A stretch of 50,135 nucleotides of DNA from Planctomycetota bacterium (GCA_016793265.1 JAEUHT010000219.1:1-50135); one strand, 5' to 3'; shown: positions 7,749 through 16,123, counted from the first letter of the stretch. The notes: generated by a model not told the origin, from the letters alone. A program made the numbers and translations.

Positions 7749-9425
7749 ATGTTCCGCCGTGTTGCCTTCGCTCTCCTCGCCTCCGCCCTCGCCGCCCAAG
7801 CGCCTTCCCGTGACGTCTCCGTCGGCGTGTTCCCATTCCTGGTCGGCAACATGGATGCGCGCATCAGCGAGATCGTCGGCAACTGCCAGAGCCATGGCAT
7901 CGACACGCTCTACGTCAGTGCATTTCGCACCACCGGACCGCAGACCGGCGACCTCTGGGTCACCGACAGCGCCGGCGATTGGAACACAGCCTGGGGGCCG
8001 GTGCGCAGCGGTGGCGCCGGCATCCACCTCGCCAATCTGATCACGGCCTGCCACGCCGCCAACGTGCGCGTCGTCGCCGTGCTCAAGTGCTTCGCCGACA
8101 CCGTGCAGCCGGACAACGCCGCCCACAAGCAGTACCTGCTCGACGTGATCGACTACTTCGTCGACGCCTGGTTGCCGAGCGGCCAGCCGGTGTACGACCT
8201 CGACGGCATCGCGCTCGACTACGTGCGCTACGTCGGCGGCACGAACGTCAACGCCGCCAACGTCACCAACTTCGTCGACGACGTGCGGCAGCACCTCGGC
8301 GGGCTGTCGCTGCACGCCTACCTGATCGCCAACCGCTACTCGTTCGACGGTCCGGTCTACAACGGCGCCTTCAACAGCTACTCGGCGACGATGAACTCGC
8401 TGCGCACCCAGTTCGGCCAGGACTGGGAGCAGCTGGCGACGCGCCTCGACGTGCTGATGCCGATGGCCTACACCGCCGACGGCTCGATCTACGCCACAGC
8501 CGCGTTGCATCAGGCCTACGTCGCCAAGACCGCCGAGTACGCGCGCACTGCCGCCACCAACGCCGGCGTGCCGACCCGTCGCGTGGTGCCGACCATCAAG
8601 ACCTACAGCGGCGAAGGGGAGACGACGACGACGACGACGATCGACGCCTCGATCACCGGCGCGCTGCTCGGCGGCGGCGACGGCTACCAGTCGTTCCGTT
8701 ACCAGTTCCTCGTCAACAACCCGAGCTGGTGGACGCCGATGGCGGCCCATGCGGTGCCCGGCTGCAACTGGCCGCGGCCATCCTTCACCGCCAGTTCGCC
8801 GCGGCTGACGACGACGCTCGACCCGACGGCGAGCAGCGACGTCGACCAGAGCACGGCCTCGCTGACGGTGCGCTACGACTTCGACGGCGACGGCAACTTC
8901 GACTCGCCGTTCCTGCCGCTCGGCAGCACGCTGCGCCTCGAACGGCATCCGGGCCAGTGGGCGGCGACGTTGCAGGTGCGCGACGCCGATGGCCACGTCG
9001 GCACGACGCGGCGGCGCCACCTCGCCGGTTCTGCCGTGACGGTGACGCCGAGCGTGCTCAGCACGGTGTTCGGTGGTTCGATGCAGATCGACCTCGACGT
9101 CGGTCCAGCGGGCGCTGGCCAGCAATACCTCGCCATCGCCTCGATCACGGGCACCACGCCCGGCTTCACGTGGGCCCCGGGCTTCCCGGTGGCGCTCAAC
9201 GTCGACGCGGTCACCATGCTGCTCGCCAGCGACCCGACCAGCGGGGCGCTGCAGAACGGCGCCGGCAGCTTCGACAACAACGGCCACGCCACCGCGGTGC
9301 TGTTCGTGCCGCCGCAGCTGCTGACGTTCCTGTCGGGCTGGACGATGCACTGGAGCTTCCTCTGCGCCAACGCGCAGGGCCAGCCGCTCTGCGTCGGCGA
9401 CACCCGCGGCGTGCTGCTCCTGTAG
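7749..9425 (+). CDS. Putative secreted glycoside hydrolase-like TIM-barrel protein (DUF4015/GHL10-like)
   Basis: 558 residues from ATG 7749, which opens directly into a signal peptide (RRVAFALLASALAAQAP). The region at about 20-330 reads as a (beta/alpha)8 barrel: GVFPFLVGNMDARISEIV, NVRVVAVLKCF, the key strand DLDGIALDYVRY with acidic residues typical of GHL10/DUF4015 catalytic sites, and DVLMPMAY. After a (Thr)6 stretch and loop comes a PKD-like region (RYDFDGDGNFDS, near 375). A C-terminal beta module with YLAIASITGTTPGF follows. It is probably exported and acts on polysaccharide, but activity is inferred from fold-level motifs only. An in-frame ATG at 7731 is less likely because it adds a non-hydrophobic leader. 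Confidence 0.75.
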   Translation: MFRRVAFALLASALAAQAPSRDVSVGVFPFLVGNMDARISEIVGNCQSHGIDTLYVSAFRTTGPQTGDLWVTDSAGDWNTAWGPVRSGGAGIHLANLITACHAANVRVVAVLKCFADTVQPDNAAHKQYLLDVIDYFVDAWLPSGQPVYDLDGIALDYVRYVGGTNVNAANVTNFVDDVRQHLGGLSLHAYLIANRYSFDGPVYNGAFNSYSATMNSLRTQFGQDWEQLATRLDVLMPMAYTADGSIYATAALHQAYVAKTAEYARTAATNAGVPTRRVVPTIKTYSGEGETTTTTTIDASITGALLGGGDGYQSFRYQFLVNNPSWWTPMAAHAVPGCNWPRPSFTASSPRLTTTLDPTASSDVDQSTASLTVRYDFDGDGNFDSPFLPLGSTLRLERHPGQWAATLQVRDADGHVGTTRRRHLAGSAVTVTPSVLSTVFGGSMQIDLDVGPAGAGQQYLAIASITGTTPGFTWAPGFPVALNVDAVTMLLASDPTSGALQNGAGSFDNNGHATAVLFVPPQLLTFLSGWTMHWSFLCANAQGQPLCVGDTRGVLLL

Positions 9426-9476
9426 CGGCGGCGGCGTGCATCGGCGGTGGGGCAGGGCTATGGTCATCGCCCTCCA

Positions 9477-11018
9477 ATGACCTCCCTGCAGAGCTACGCC
9501 TGTGGTCGTTGGCACGCCGGCAGCGGCGACGCCAAGACCCTCCACGATCCCGCCACCGAAGCCGTGCTCGGCCAGGTATGCCCCGGCGGCATCGATGCCG
9601 CGGCCGTGTTGCAGCACGCCTACCGCGTCGGCGGTCCGGCCCTGCGTGCGATGACGTTCCCGCAGCGCGCCGAGATGCTGAAGGGCCTGGCCACCATGCT
9701 GCACGAGCACCGTGACGAGCTCATCGAGATCGCGGCCAGGAACGGCGGCAATACCCGCGGCGACGCCAAGTTCGACCTCGACGGCGCCTCGGGCACGCTG
9801 GCCTTCTATGCCCAGCTCGGTGCCGCGCTGCCGGCCGGCAACTGCCTTCCCGATGGTGACGGCGTGCAGCTCGGTCGCACCGCCCGTTTCTGGGGCCAGC
9901 ACGTCTTCGTGCCTCGTCCCGGCGTGGCGCTGCACATCAACGCGTTCAACTTCCCGGCCTGGGGCATGGGCGAGAAGATGGCCTGCGCGCTCTTGGCCGG
10001 CGTGCCCGTCATCACCAAGGCCGGCACACCGAGCGCGCTGCTCGCCTACCGCATCGCCCAGCTCGTCGTCGGCAGCGGTCTCGTGCCCGAAGGCGCCTTC
10101 CAGTTCCTGCCCGGTTCGGTGTCGGCGATGCTCGACCTGCTGGGGCCGATGGACAGCGTCGCTTTCACCGGCAGCTCGGTCACCGGTGCGTTGATCCGCG
10201 GCAACAAGAACCTCGTCGCCCGCAACGTGCGGGTCAACATCGAGGCCGACTCGATCAACCCGGCGGTGCTCGGGCCCGACGTCGAACCCGACGGCGACAC
10301 CTTCGCGCAATTCGTCACCAACGTCGCCACCGACATGACGCAGAAGGCCGGACAGAAGTGCACCGCCGTGCGCCGCATCCTGGTGCCGCAGGAGCTCGTC
10401 GGCGCCGTCGAAGAAGCGCTCGTCGAACGGTTGCGCGCGACCAAGGTAGGCAACCCGCTCGACAACGACGTGCGCATGGGGCCAGTGGCCAGCGCCGAGC
10501 AACTGCGCGACGTGCGCGCCGGCATGCAGCGGCTGCAGGCCGTCAGCGACACCGTGCTCGGGGGCCCCGAACCGATGGCAGACAAGGGTTACTTCGTGCG
10601 GCCGACGCTGCTGCGCGCGAAGCACGCGGATGCCGCGGTGCTGCACGAGCTCGAAGTGTTCGGCCCGTGCGCGACCGTGATCCCGTACTCCGGTCTGGGC
10701 ACCGATGCGGTCGCCCTGTGCAACCGCGGCGGCGGCGGCCTGGTCGCCAGCGCCTACAGCGACGACAAGCAGTTCATCGAGCAGCTGGTGCTCGGCATCG
10801 CCCCGTGGCATGGCCGCGTCTGGCTCGGCAGCGAGAAGACGCAGGGCCAAGCCATCGGGCCAGGTGCCGTGCTGCCAGCGTCGATCCACGGCGGCCCAGG
10901 TCGCGCCGGTGGTGGGGAGGAACTCGGCGGCCTGCGCGGCCTGCACCCTTACATGCAGCGAACGGCGACCCAGGGCGACCGCGCCATCGTCGGCAAGCTG
11001 TTCGGCCGCGAGGGGTAG
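9477..11018 (+). CDS. PaaZ-type aldehyde dehydrogenase (stand-alone; 3,4-dehydroadipyl-CoA semialdehyde dehydrogenase-like)
   Basis: 513 residues, aligning end to end with the N-terminal aldehyde dehydrogenase domain of E. coli PaaZ. Shared stretches include PALRAMTF, VALHINAFNFPAWGM, FTGSSVTGALIRG, EADS, AGQKCTAVRRI and HGGPGRAGGGEELGGLR. The catalytic Glu falls at residue 256 and Cys at 295, the same numbers as in PaaZ. The C-terminal MaoC hydratase domain of bifunctional PaaZ is absent. The product is therefore closer in layout to BoxD of benzoyl-CoA epoxidation or related CoA-semialdehyde dehydrogenases. No other aromatic degradation genes are in the window, so the pathway is open. Start ATG 9477 matches the PaaZ N-terminus. 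Confidence 0.9.
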   Translation: MTSLQSYACGRWHAGSGDAKTLHDPATEAVLGQVCPGGIDAAAVLQHAYRVGGPALRAMTFPQRAEMLKGLATMLHEHRDELIEIAARNGGNTRGDAKFDLDGASGTLAFYAQLGAALPAGNCLPDGDGVQLGRTARFWGQHVFVPRPGVALHINAFNFPAWGMGEKMACALLAGVPVITKAGTPSALLAYRIAQLVVGSGLVPEGAFQFLPGSVSAMLDLLGPMDSVAFTGSSVTGALIRGNKNLVARNVRVNIEADSINPAVLGPDVEPDGDTFAQFVTNVATDMTQKAGQKCTAVRRILVPQELVGAVEEALVERLRATKVGNPLDNDVRMGPVASAEQLRDVRAGMQRLQAVSDTVLGGPEPMADKGYFVRPTLLRAKHADAAVLHELEVFGPCATVIPYSGLGTDAVALCNRGGGGLVASAYSDDKQFIEQLVLGIAPWHGRVWLGSEKTQGQAIGPGAVLPASIHGGPGRAGGGEELGGLRGLHPYMQRTATQGDRAIVGKLFGREG

Positions 11019-11138
11019 CTCAGGGTTCGGTATGGCCGTACTTCAGCCGGCGGCCGGTGGAAAACTCTGATTTTCGGAAACAAGTCGAGCCGGTGGCATC
11101 GACCGCCTGCGTAGCGCGCGGACCAGGAGGCCTTGGCC

Positions 11139-11297
11139 ATGGTTTCGACGCTGCTGATGGCGTGGATCGTCGGTTCCTTCCTCGTCGCACCGATCATCGG
11201 ACGCGCGATGCGCGGGTCCAGACTTCTGCCGGTCGAGCCGGTTGCTACGGTCGCGGTGGCCCCGGCCTTGCCCGTGCGGGCTGGTTCCGCAGGGTAG
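11139..11297 (+). CDS. Small single-pass membrane protein, 52 residues
   Basis: A short reading frame with a strong ribosome site: AGGAGG nine bases before ATG 11139. The product begins MVSTLLMAWIVGSFLVAPII, a single hydrophobic helix with the N-terminus probably outside or embedded. It is followed by GRAMRGSR and a Pro/Val/Ala-rich tail, and stops at TAG 11295-11297. It has no recognisable family. It sits alone between the aldehyde dehydrogenase gene and tRNA-Val, in a patch less GC-rich than its surroundings. The ribosome site and membrane-helix pattern argue that it is real; its short length and lack of known homologues argue for caution. Confidence 0.55.
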   Translation: MVSTLLMAWIVGSFLVAPIIGRAMRGSRLLPVEPVATVAVAPALPVRAGSAG

Positions 11298-11367
11298 TCG
11301 GCGAAGTTCGCCCGGGTTTGCGTCCGGCTGGCGCCGGCAACCCAATCAGGAGCGGATTTGGGAGCCG

Positions 11368-11407
11368 AATCAGCAGCCAGCGGAGCAAATCAGCAGCCAG
11401 CGGAGCA
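11368..11407. repeat. Two perfect tandem copies of a 20-bp unit
   Basis: The unit AATCAGCAGCCAGCGGAGCA occurs at 11368-11387 and again, without change, at 11388-11407. A weaker relative (AATCAGGAGCGG) lies just upstream at 11344-11355. The repeat is in the non-coding stretch between the small membrane protein and the tRNA gene. It has no dyad symmetry, so it is unlikely to be a terminator. Confidence 0.85.
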
Positions 11408-11515
11408 GGGGCAGCGCCGGCAGTGCGTCGCTGCGCGCGTGCGCACCTTCGGATCTCACCCTCGCCTGACCGCGCAAGTCCGGCAGCAGGTCGGCAGCAA
11501 ACGGGAAGGGAGAGA

Positions 11516-11592
11516 TGGTGGGCGTTACAGGAGTCGAACCTGTGACCCTCAGCTTGTCGAGCTGATGCTCTAGCCAACTGAGCTAAACGCCC
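11516..11592 (-). tRNA. tRNA-Val (anticodon GAC), CCA encoded
   Basis: The minus strand folds as a complete cloverleaf of 77 nt. The acceptor stem GGGCGTT pairs with AACGCCC, the D-stem is GCTC/GAGC, and the anticodon stem TCAGC pairs with GCTGA. The variable region is GGGTC, and the T arm is ACAGG-TTCGACT-CCTGT. It ends in discriminator A and an encoded CCA (11516-11518). Counting the seven-base anticodon loop (TCGACAA) puts GAC at positions 34-36 (11558-11556), reading GUC valine codons. Position 33 is then C instead of the near-universal U (see findings). Confidence 0.92.
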
Positions 11593-11775
11593 GTTTGCGA
11601 GGCGGCGATCATGGCGATGCGATCGCGAGAAGCAAGCACAAACCCTCGGTGATCTTCTCGGCGCCGTCGCGCTGGTGCCATCGCCCGTTCCGTGAGGTAG
11701 TCTTCCTGCGCCGAGTTTCCCGTTGCTCGCCCGCTCGGCGCACCCTCGCTCCGCACCGCTGCCCTCCGCCTCGCC

Positions 11776-12420
11776 ATGTCGTCAACCTCCGTGTCGCTGT
11801 GCGCGCCGCTGCGCCTGCCCGAACGCGGCGGCAGCTCGCGGCTGCAGTTCGGCAGCAACGACCTCGTGCTCGAGCAGGTGCGCGGCGGCTTCACGCTGCT
11901 GTGGTCCGACGGGCGCGAAGCGCGCCGCTACGCGTTCGGCTTCGGCGAGGACGGTGAGTTGACGCTCGAACTGCGGGCCCCGGAGCTGCCGCTGTGGGTG
12001 ACGCCGCGCGAGCTGCTGGCGATCGTGCCGGGTGCGCGGTGGTCAGGCTACGTGCAGGTGCCGCTGGTGCCGACGCTGACCTGGCGGCGCGACGGCGGGC
12101 TGCCGCAGACGGTGGTCGTCGTGCATGCGCGCGACCTCGCCACGGAGTGGGACGAAGCCCAGGGGTATCGCTGCCTTGCGCCGTCGGCGCTCTACGTGCG
12201 CTTTCCGATGCGTTCGGGCGAGCCGCGCGCGGTCGTGCCGCTGCGGATCACGAACCGGAGCCAGGAAGTGCTGTCGCCGGCGGCGATCCCGCTGCGCCTC
12301 GCCGACGCCGACCTGCACGAGCTGCGCGAGGCGATCGTCTGCTCGCCGCGGCGACTGTCGTGGAACGGCAGCAACTTCGTCGTGATGGAGGCGCCGACCT
12401 TGGCGACGTCGCGAACGTGA
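11776..12420 (+). CDS. DUF432-like protein, unknown function
   Basis: 214 residues with no signal peptide or membrane segment. The order of motifs resembles DUF432: an N-terminal beta-rich part with RRYAFGF, a Pro-centred APELPLWVTPRELLAIVPG segment, then a strand-rich second half with RFPMRSGEPRAVVPLRI. The match is from memory of the family pattern and is tentative; DUF432 has no known reaction. The gene overlaps the following lipoprotein gene by four bases (GTG start over TGA stop), so the two products are probably made together and may interact. The promoter region lies between the tRNA gene and 11776, where I see no clear sigma-70 boxes. Confidence 0.7.
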   Translation: MSSTSVSLCAPLRLPERGGSSRLQFGSNDLVLEQVRGGFTLLWSDGREARRYAFGFGEDGELTLELRAPELPLWVTPRELLAIVPGARWSGYVQVPLVPTLTWRRDGGLPQTVVVVHARDLATEWDEAQGYRCLAPSALYVRFPMRSGEPRAVVPLRITNRSQEVLSPAAIPLRLADADLHELREAIVCSPRRLSWNGSNFVVMEAPTLATSRT

Positions 12421-13757
12421 ATCGGCGGGCCCTGCATCGTCGGCTCATCACCGGCACGCTGGTGTTGGCGTTGGTGGCTTGCGACGAACCGCGCCCGGCG
12501 CTCGGTGACGAGACCGCGGCCGAGCTGCGGGCGCTGCGGCTCGCGCTGCAGCAGCCGGCGACGCGGCCGGGCCCGGTGACGACCGAGCGGCCCGCGATCG
12601 ACGCCGCGATGGCGCCGCTGCGCGAGGCCCTGCTGGGCCTGCTCGCCTCGCAGCGACAACTCGAACAACAACAGCTCGCCCTGGCGCAGGAGATGCAGCG
12701 CTGGTCGCAGTTGCTGATCGCATCGAGCAATGACCAGCGCGCCGAGGAGGGCAAGGCCCTGGCGGCGCGGCTGCAGGCGCTCGAGCAGAGCCTCACGGCG
12801 CAGGACGAGCGCCATCGCCAGGTCGAGAGTCTGATGACGGGGGCGCTCGACCGCACGGCCGACCGGCTCGAGGCCTTCTTGAAGCAACTGCAGGCGCTGC
12901 CGGCGGCGAACGCGCCGGGGGCCGCGGGTGCTGCGCCTGCCCCGGCACCGGGCAGCGGCGGCGGGCCGCCCGACGGTCGGCCGGATCCGGATCACACTTC
13001 GACCCGCAGTGATCCGGAGGCCACCCCGGCGCGGGTCGATGCGGCAACCGCGATGCGACGGCCGTGGCGGTGGGCGTGGGGGGCACTCGGCGCTCTCGGG
13101 CTGCTCGCCGGCGTCTTGTTCTTCCGCCGCTGGCAGCGTGCGGAGATGCCGTCGCGCACCGCGCCAAACCAGTCGAAGCCCCAGGTGCAGGCCTCGCGCA
13201 GCAACCGGACGGACGGTGCCTCGGCGTACGAACCCGAGCCCGGGCGGGCGCCGTTGCCAGCGGACGGCGAACCCGGCGTCGACGAGATCTGGGCGGCGGC
13301 AGCACTGCTTGGCGAGGCCGTCGGCCGTTTGCGACAGACGGCGCCGACGCCGGGCCCGTCGGAGCCGCCGGAACCGCCGCTTGCCGCGTCCGCCGAGGGC
13401 TCGCCTCCAACCACAGCGCCCGCCGACGTGGTCGAACTCGACGCGCTCGACGACCTGTTCGTGATCGAGGACGAAGAGCCCGTCGCGCCCTCGCCGCCAG
13501 GACCACGATCGCCGAGCGTCGCGCCAGCGCCTACGCCTTCGGCGCCACAGTTTGTACGCTTGCGAATGCCGGCGATGGGGGAACGCAGCCGACAGGCGGT
13601 GCTCAGCCGGCTGCAGAGTGACCCGAGAGTGCTGCGACAGCCGGCGCCGAAGGTGGTCGCGGTCGGTGGCGATGTCGAGATCACCTTCGCCCTCGTGCCC
13701 AGGTTGTCGCCCGGGGAACGCGGCCACCTCGAACAGGCCGTGCGCGACGACTGCTGA
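12417..13757 (+). CDS. Putative lipoprotein or bitopic protein with coiled-coil-like region, second TM segment and acidic cytoplasmic-type domain
   Basis: 446 residues from GTG 12417, chosen for the GTGA overlap with the upstream stop and for the signal sequence it opens: RRLITGTLVLALVAC, a lipobox with Cys22. Residues 40-170 are Gln/Leu/Glu-rich and look coiled-coil (QRQLEQQQLALAQEMQRW). A Pro/Ala/Gly linker follows. Residues 219-239 (WAWGALGALGLLAGVLFF, flanked by Arg) form a second membrane segment. Beyond lie a low-complexity acidic region and a compact C-terminal piece, FVRLRMPAMGERSRQAVL to the end. Either it is lipid-anchored and also crosses the membrane, or Cys22 is not lipidated. 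No enzymatic motif is visible. Confidence 0.75.
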   Translation: MNRRALHRRLITGTLVLALVACDEPRPALGDETAAELRALRLALQQPATRPGPVTTERPAIDAAMAPLREALLGLLASQRQLEQQQLALAQEMQRWSQLLIASSNDQRAEEGKALAARLQALEQSLTAQDERHRQVESLMTGALDRTADRLEAFLKQLQALPAANAPGAAGAAPAPAPGSGGGPPDGRPDPDHTSTRSDPEATPARVDAATAMRRPWRWAWGALGALGLLAGVLFFRRWQRAEMPSRTAPNQSKPQVQASRSNRTDGASAYEPEPGRAPLPADGEPGVDEIWAAAALLGEAVGRLRQTAPTPGPSEPPEPPLAASAEGSPPTTAPADVVELDALDDLFVIEDEEPVAPSPPGPRSPSVAPAPTPSAPQFVRLRMPAMGERSRQAVLSRLQSDPRVLRQPAPKVVAVGGDVEITFALVPRLSPGERGHLEQAVRDDC

Positions 13758-13841
13758 GGATGCTGCGCAGAGCGCTCGCGGCCGCCGCATGCGCTCGCTA
13801 TCGTGGGTGCCTCGAATCCCGCGATACAAGAAGGCAGCAGC

Positions 13842-14948
13842 ATGATCATCGGTGTCCCCAAGGAGATCAAACCGCAAGAAAACCGCGTCGGCGCCGTGCC
13901 GGCGATGGTGATGGACCTCGTCGCCGCCGGCCACAAGGTGCTGGTGCAGGAGACCGCCGGCCACGGCGCCGGCATCTCCGATGATGCCTACAAGGCCGTC
14001 GGCGCGAAGATGGTCAAGACCGCCGGGGAGGTCTACGGCGGCGCCGACATGATCGTGAAGGTCAAGGAGCCGCTGCCGACCGAGTACCCGCTGATCAAGA
14101 AGGGCCAGCTGCTCTTCACCTACTTCCACTTCGCGGCGAGCCGCGAGCTGACCGATGCCATGCTGGCGTCGGGCGCCAACTGCTTCGCCTACGAGACGCT
14201 CGTCTACCGCAACTCGCTGCCGCTGCTGACGCCGATGAGCGAGGTGGCCGGCCGCATGGCCGTGCAGGTCGGCGCCGTCTGCCTGGAGAAGCACATGGGC
14301 GGCCGCGGCATCCTGCTCGGCGGCGTGCCCGGGGTCGAGCCCGCCACGGTGGTGGTGCTCGGCGGCGGCGTCGTCGGCACCAACGCCGCGAAGAGGGCCG
14401 CCGGCCTCGGCGCCGACGTGCGACTGATGGACATCGACCTCGACCGGCTGCGTTACCTCAGCGACGTGATGCCGGCCAACGTCACCACCCTGCACAGCTC
14501 GCCGATCTCGATCCGCGAGCAGATCGTGCACGCGGACCTCGTCATCGGCGCCGTGCTCGTGCAGGGCGCGCGCGCGCCGCGGCTGATCCGGCGCGAGGAC
14601 CTCAAGGCGATGAAGGATGGCGCCGTCATCGTCGACGTCGCCGTCGACCAGGGCGGCTGCATCGAGACCTGCAAGCCGACCACGCACGCCGATCCGACCT
14701 TCGTCGTCGACGGGGTCGTGCACTACTGCGTCGCCAACATGCCCGGCGCCGTGCCGCGCACGTCGACGTTCGGCCTGACCAACGCCACCGGCCCGTGGGC
14801 GAAGAAGCTCGCTGGCATGGGCGCCAAGGCCGCGGCCCAGGACGCCGTGCTCGGCACCGCCGCCAACGTGCTGGCCGGCGTTTGCACGCACCAGGGTGTC
14901 GCCGACGCCTTCGGCATGCCGTTCCGCGCCCCCGGCTCGGTGCTGTGA
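13842..14948 (+). CDS. ald: Alanine dehydrogenase
   Basis: 368 residues, standard length. It opens [20 protein letters not shown], the AlaDH N-terminal substrate domain. It contains [11 protein letters not shown], the conserved KEHMGGRG-type segment (here EKHMGGRG), the NAD-binding [20 protein letters not shown] near residue 170, and [22 protein letters not shown] near the end. It catalyses NAD-linked interconversion of L-alanine with pyruvate and ammonia in the cytoplasm. A GAAGG element precedes the ATG at 13842; an upstream in-frame ATG at 13803 would add 13 non-conserved residues. Its stop overlaps the GTG of uppP, so the two genes are translationally coupled although functionally unrelated. 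Confidence 0.97.
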   Translation: MIIGVPKEIKPQENRVGAVPAMVMDLVAAGHKVLVQETAGHGAGISDDAYKAVGAKMVKTAGEVYGGADMIVKVKEPLPTEYPLIKKGQLLFTYFHFAASRELTDAMLASGANCFAYETLVYRNSLPLLTPMSEVAGRMAVQVGAVCLEKHMGGRGILLGGVPGVEPATVVVLGGGVVGTNAAKRAAGLGADVRLMDIDLDRLRYLSDVMPANVTTLHSSPISIREQIVHADLVIGAVLVQGARAPRLIRREDLKAMKDGAVIVDVAVDQGGCIETCKPTTHADPTFVVDGVVHYCVANMPGAVPRTSTFGLTNATGPWAKKLAGMGAKAAAQDAVLGTAANVLAGVCTHQGVADAFGMPFRAPGSVL

Positions 14949-15781
14949 TCGCGGCGGCGGAGCCGCCGGTCTCGCTGCTGCAGGCGGTGGTGCTCGGTCT
15001 GGTCGAAGGCCTGACCGAGTTCCTGCCGGTCTCGAGCACCGGCCACCTGATCGTCGCGCAGCGCCTGCTCGGGTTGCCCGAAGGTGAAGTCGCCAACGTC
15101 TTCGCCATCGCCATCCAGATGGGGGCGATCACGGCGATCCTGGTGCTCTACTGGCGGCGGCTCGTCGCCGCGATGGGCAGCATGCTGCGGCCGCTCTCAG
15201 GTCAGCCCAACTTGCTTTGGCAGATCCTCTGCGGCGCTGTGCCCGCGGCCGGGCTCGGCCTCGCGGCCGATGACTGGATCGACAACCACCTGTTCTCGCC
15301 AGCCGTGGTGGCGGCGACGATGATGATCGGCGGCGTGCTGCTGCTCGTGGTCGAACGGCTGGTGAAGCGGCGCCCGCCGGGCGTCGAGCTGGCGGCGTTG
15401 TCGTACCGCCAGGCCTTCGGCATCGGCCTGTTCCAGTGCCTCGCCCTGGTGCCCGGCACGAGCCGCAGCGCGGCGACGATCTGCGGCGCCCTGCTGCTCG
15501 GGCAGTCGCGCGCGGCGGCGGCCGAGTTCTCGTTCCTGGTCGGCCTGCCGATCCTCTACGGCGCCTCGGCGTTCAAGCTGCGCAAGCACCTCGACGTGCT
15601 GCAGGGCGACCTGCTGCTGCCGTTCGTGGTGGCGACCACCGTCGCCTTCGTCAGCGCGCTCTTGGTCGTGGTGCCGTTCGTGCGCTTCGTACGCCGGCAC
15701 GACTTTGTGCCGTTCGCGTGGTACCGCCTCGTCGGTGGCGCCGCCTTGGCGTGGGCCTGCTGGCGCGGCCTGCTCGCGTGA
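14945..15781 (+). CDS. uppP: Undecaprenyl-diphosphatase
   Basis: 278 residues from GTG 14945, which overlaps the ald stop codon. Many hydrophobic segments are present. Both family signatures are intact: EGLTEFLPVSSTGHL at residues 21-35 and VPGTSRSAATI near 170-180, the two halves of the active site. The enzyme recycles undecaprenyl pyrophosphate to the monophosphate carrier lipid used for peptidoglycan and other envelope glycans. Its presence fits peptidoglycan synthesis in this lineage. It ends convergently with the small protein gene at 15797, with only 15 bases between stops. Confidence 0.96.
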   Translation: MIAAAEPPVSLLQAVVLGLVEGLTEFLPVSSTGHLIVAQRLLGLPEGEVANVFAIAIQMGAITAILVLYWRRLVAAMGSMLRPLSGQPNLLWQILCGAVPAAGLGLAADDWIDNHLFSPAVVAATMMIGGVLLLVVERLVKRRPPGVELAALSYRQAFGIGLFQCLALVPGTSRSAATICGALLLGQSRAAAAEFSFLVGLPILYGASAFKLRKHLDVLQGDLLLPFVVATTVAFVSALLVVVPFVRFVRRHDFVPFAWYRLVGGAALAWACWRGLLA

Positions 15782-15796
15782 GGGCGGGCGCGGTGA

Positions 15797-16114
15797 TCAG
15801 CCGCGCTTGTAGCCGAGCTGGCGAACCACCAGCAGCACTTCGCTCCAGCTCGGGAACGGCCGCCCGTTCTCCTTCTTGAAGCGATCGATGGCGGCGATGA
15901 ACTCGAGCGCTTCGGCGTCGACCTCGGCCATCGACGGCGACGAGCGGTCCGGTTCCTCGACATCGTCGAGCGGGTCCGGCTTCGGCGGCGGCGGCTTGCG
16001 GACCGCCGCGGGCGCCTTCGGCTTCGAACGGGCCGTCGTCGCGGTCTTGCCGCGCGCCTTCGGCGTGGCCTTGGTGACGGTGCCCTTGCGCTTCTTCTTG
16101 ATCGCGATGGCCAT
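15797..16114 (-). CDS. Small conserved protein (PFPSWSEV type), unknown function
   Basis: 105 residues. The first 40 are Lys/Arg-rich and disordered (AIKKKRKGTVTKATPK), then Pro-rich and acidic linkers. The conserved core is at the C-terminus: FIAAIDRFKKENGRPFPSW followed by SEVLLVVRQLGYKR. Short proteins with this core are common in planctomycetes and, to my knowledge, uncharacterised. The basic tail and helical core would fit nucleic-acid or ribosome association, but that is inference. It starts nine bases after mtnA on the same strand and is likely the last gene of the purC-purE-mtnA operon. Confidence 0.8.
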   Translation of the reverse strand: MAIAIKKKRKGTVTKATPKARGKTATTARSKPKAPAAVRKPPPPKPDPLDDVEEPDRSSPSMAEVDAEALEFIAAIDRFKKENGRPFPSWSEVLLVVRQLGYKRG

Positions 16115-16123
16115 ACGCCGGCT

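Noticed and set aside
8621-8643. ACG/GAC trinucleotide run
   Set aside because: A short in-frame poly-Thr tract inside the glycoside hydrolase-like gene; ordinary low-complexity drift in high-GC coding DNA.
7653-10946. 1097-codon minus-strand open frame
   Set aside because: Antisense shadow of the glycoside hydrolase-like and aldehyde dehydrogenase genes; His/Arg/Ala-rich with no family motifs.
11043-11345. Minus-strand frames near the small membrane protein
   Set aside because: No ribosome site and no hydrophobic or conserved pattern; the + strand frame has AGGAGG and a membrane helix.
11503-11510. GGGAAGGG octamer resembling an FtsK KOPS motif pointing toward dif
   Set aside because: A single occurrence noticed without a count over the replicon; KOPS differ between phyla, so no claim is made.
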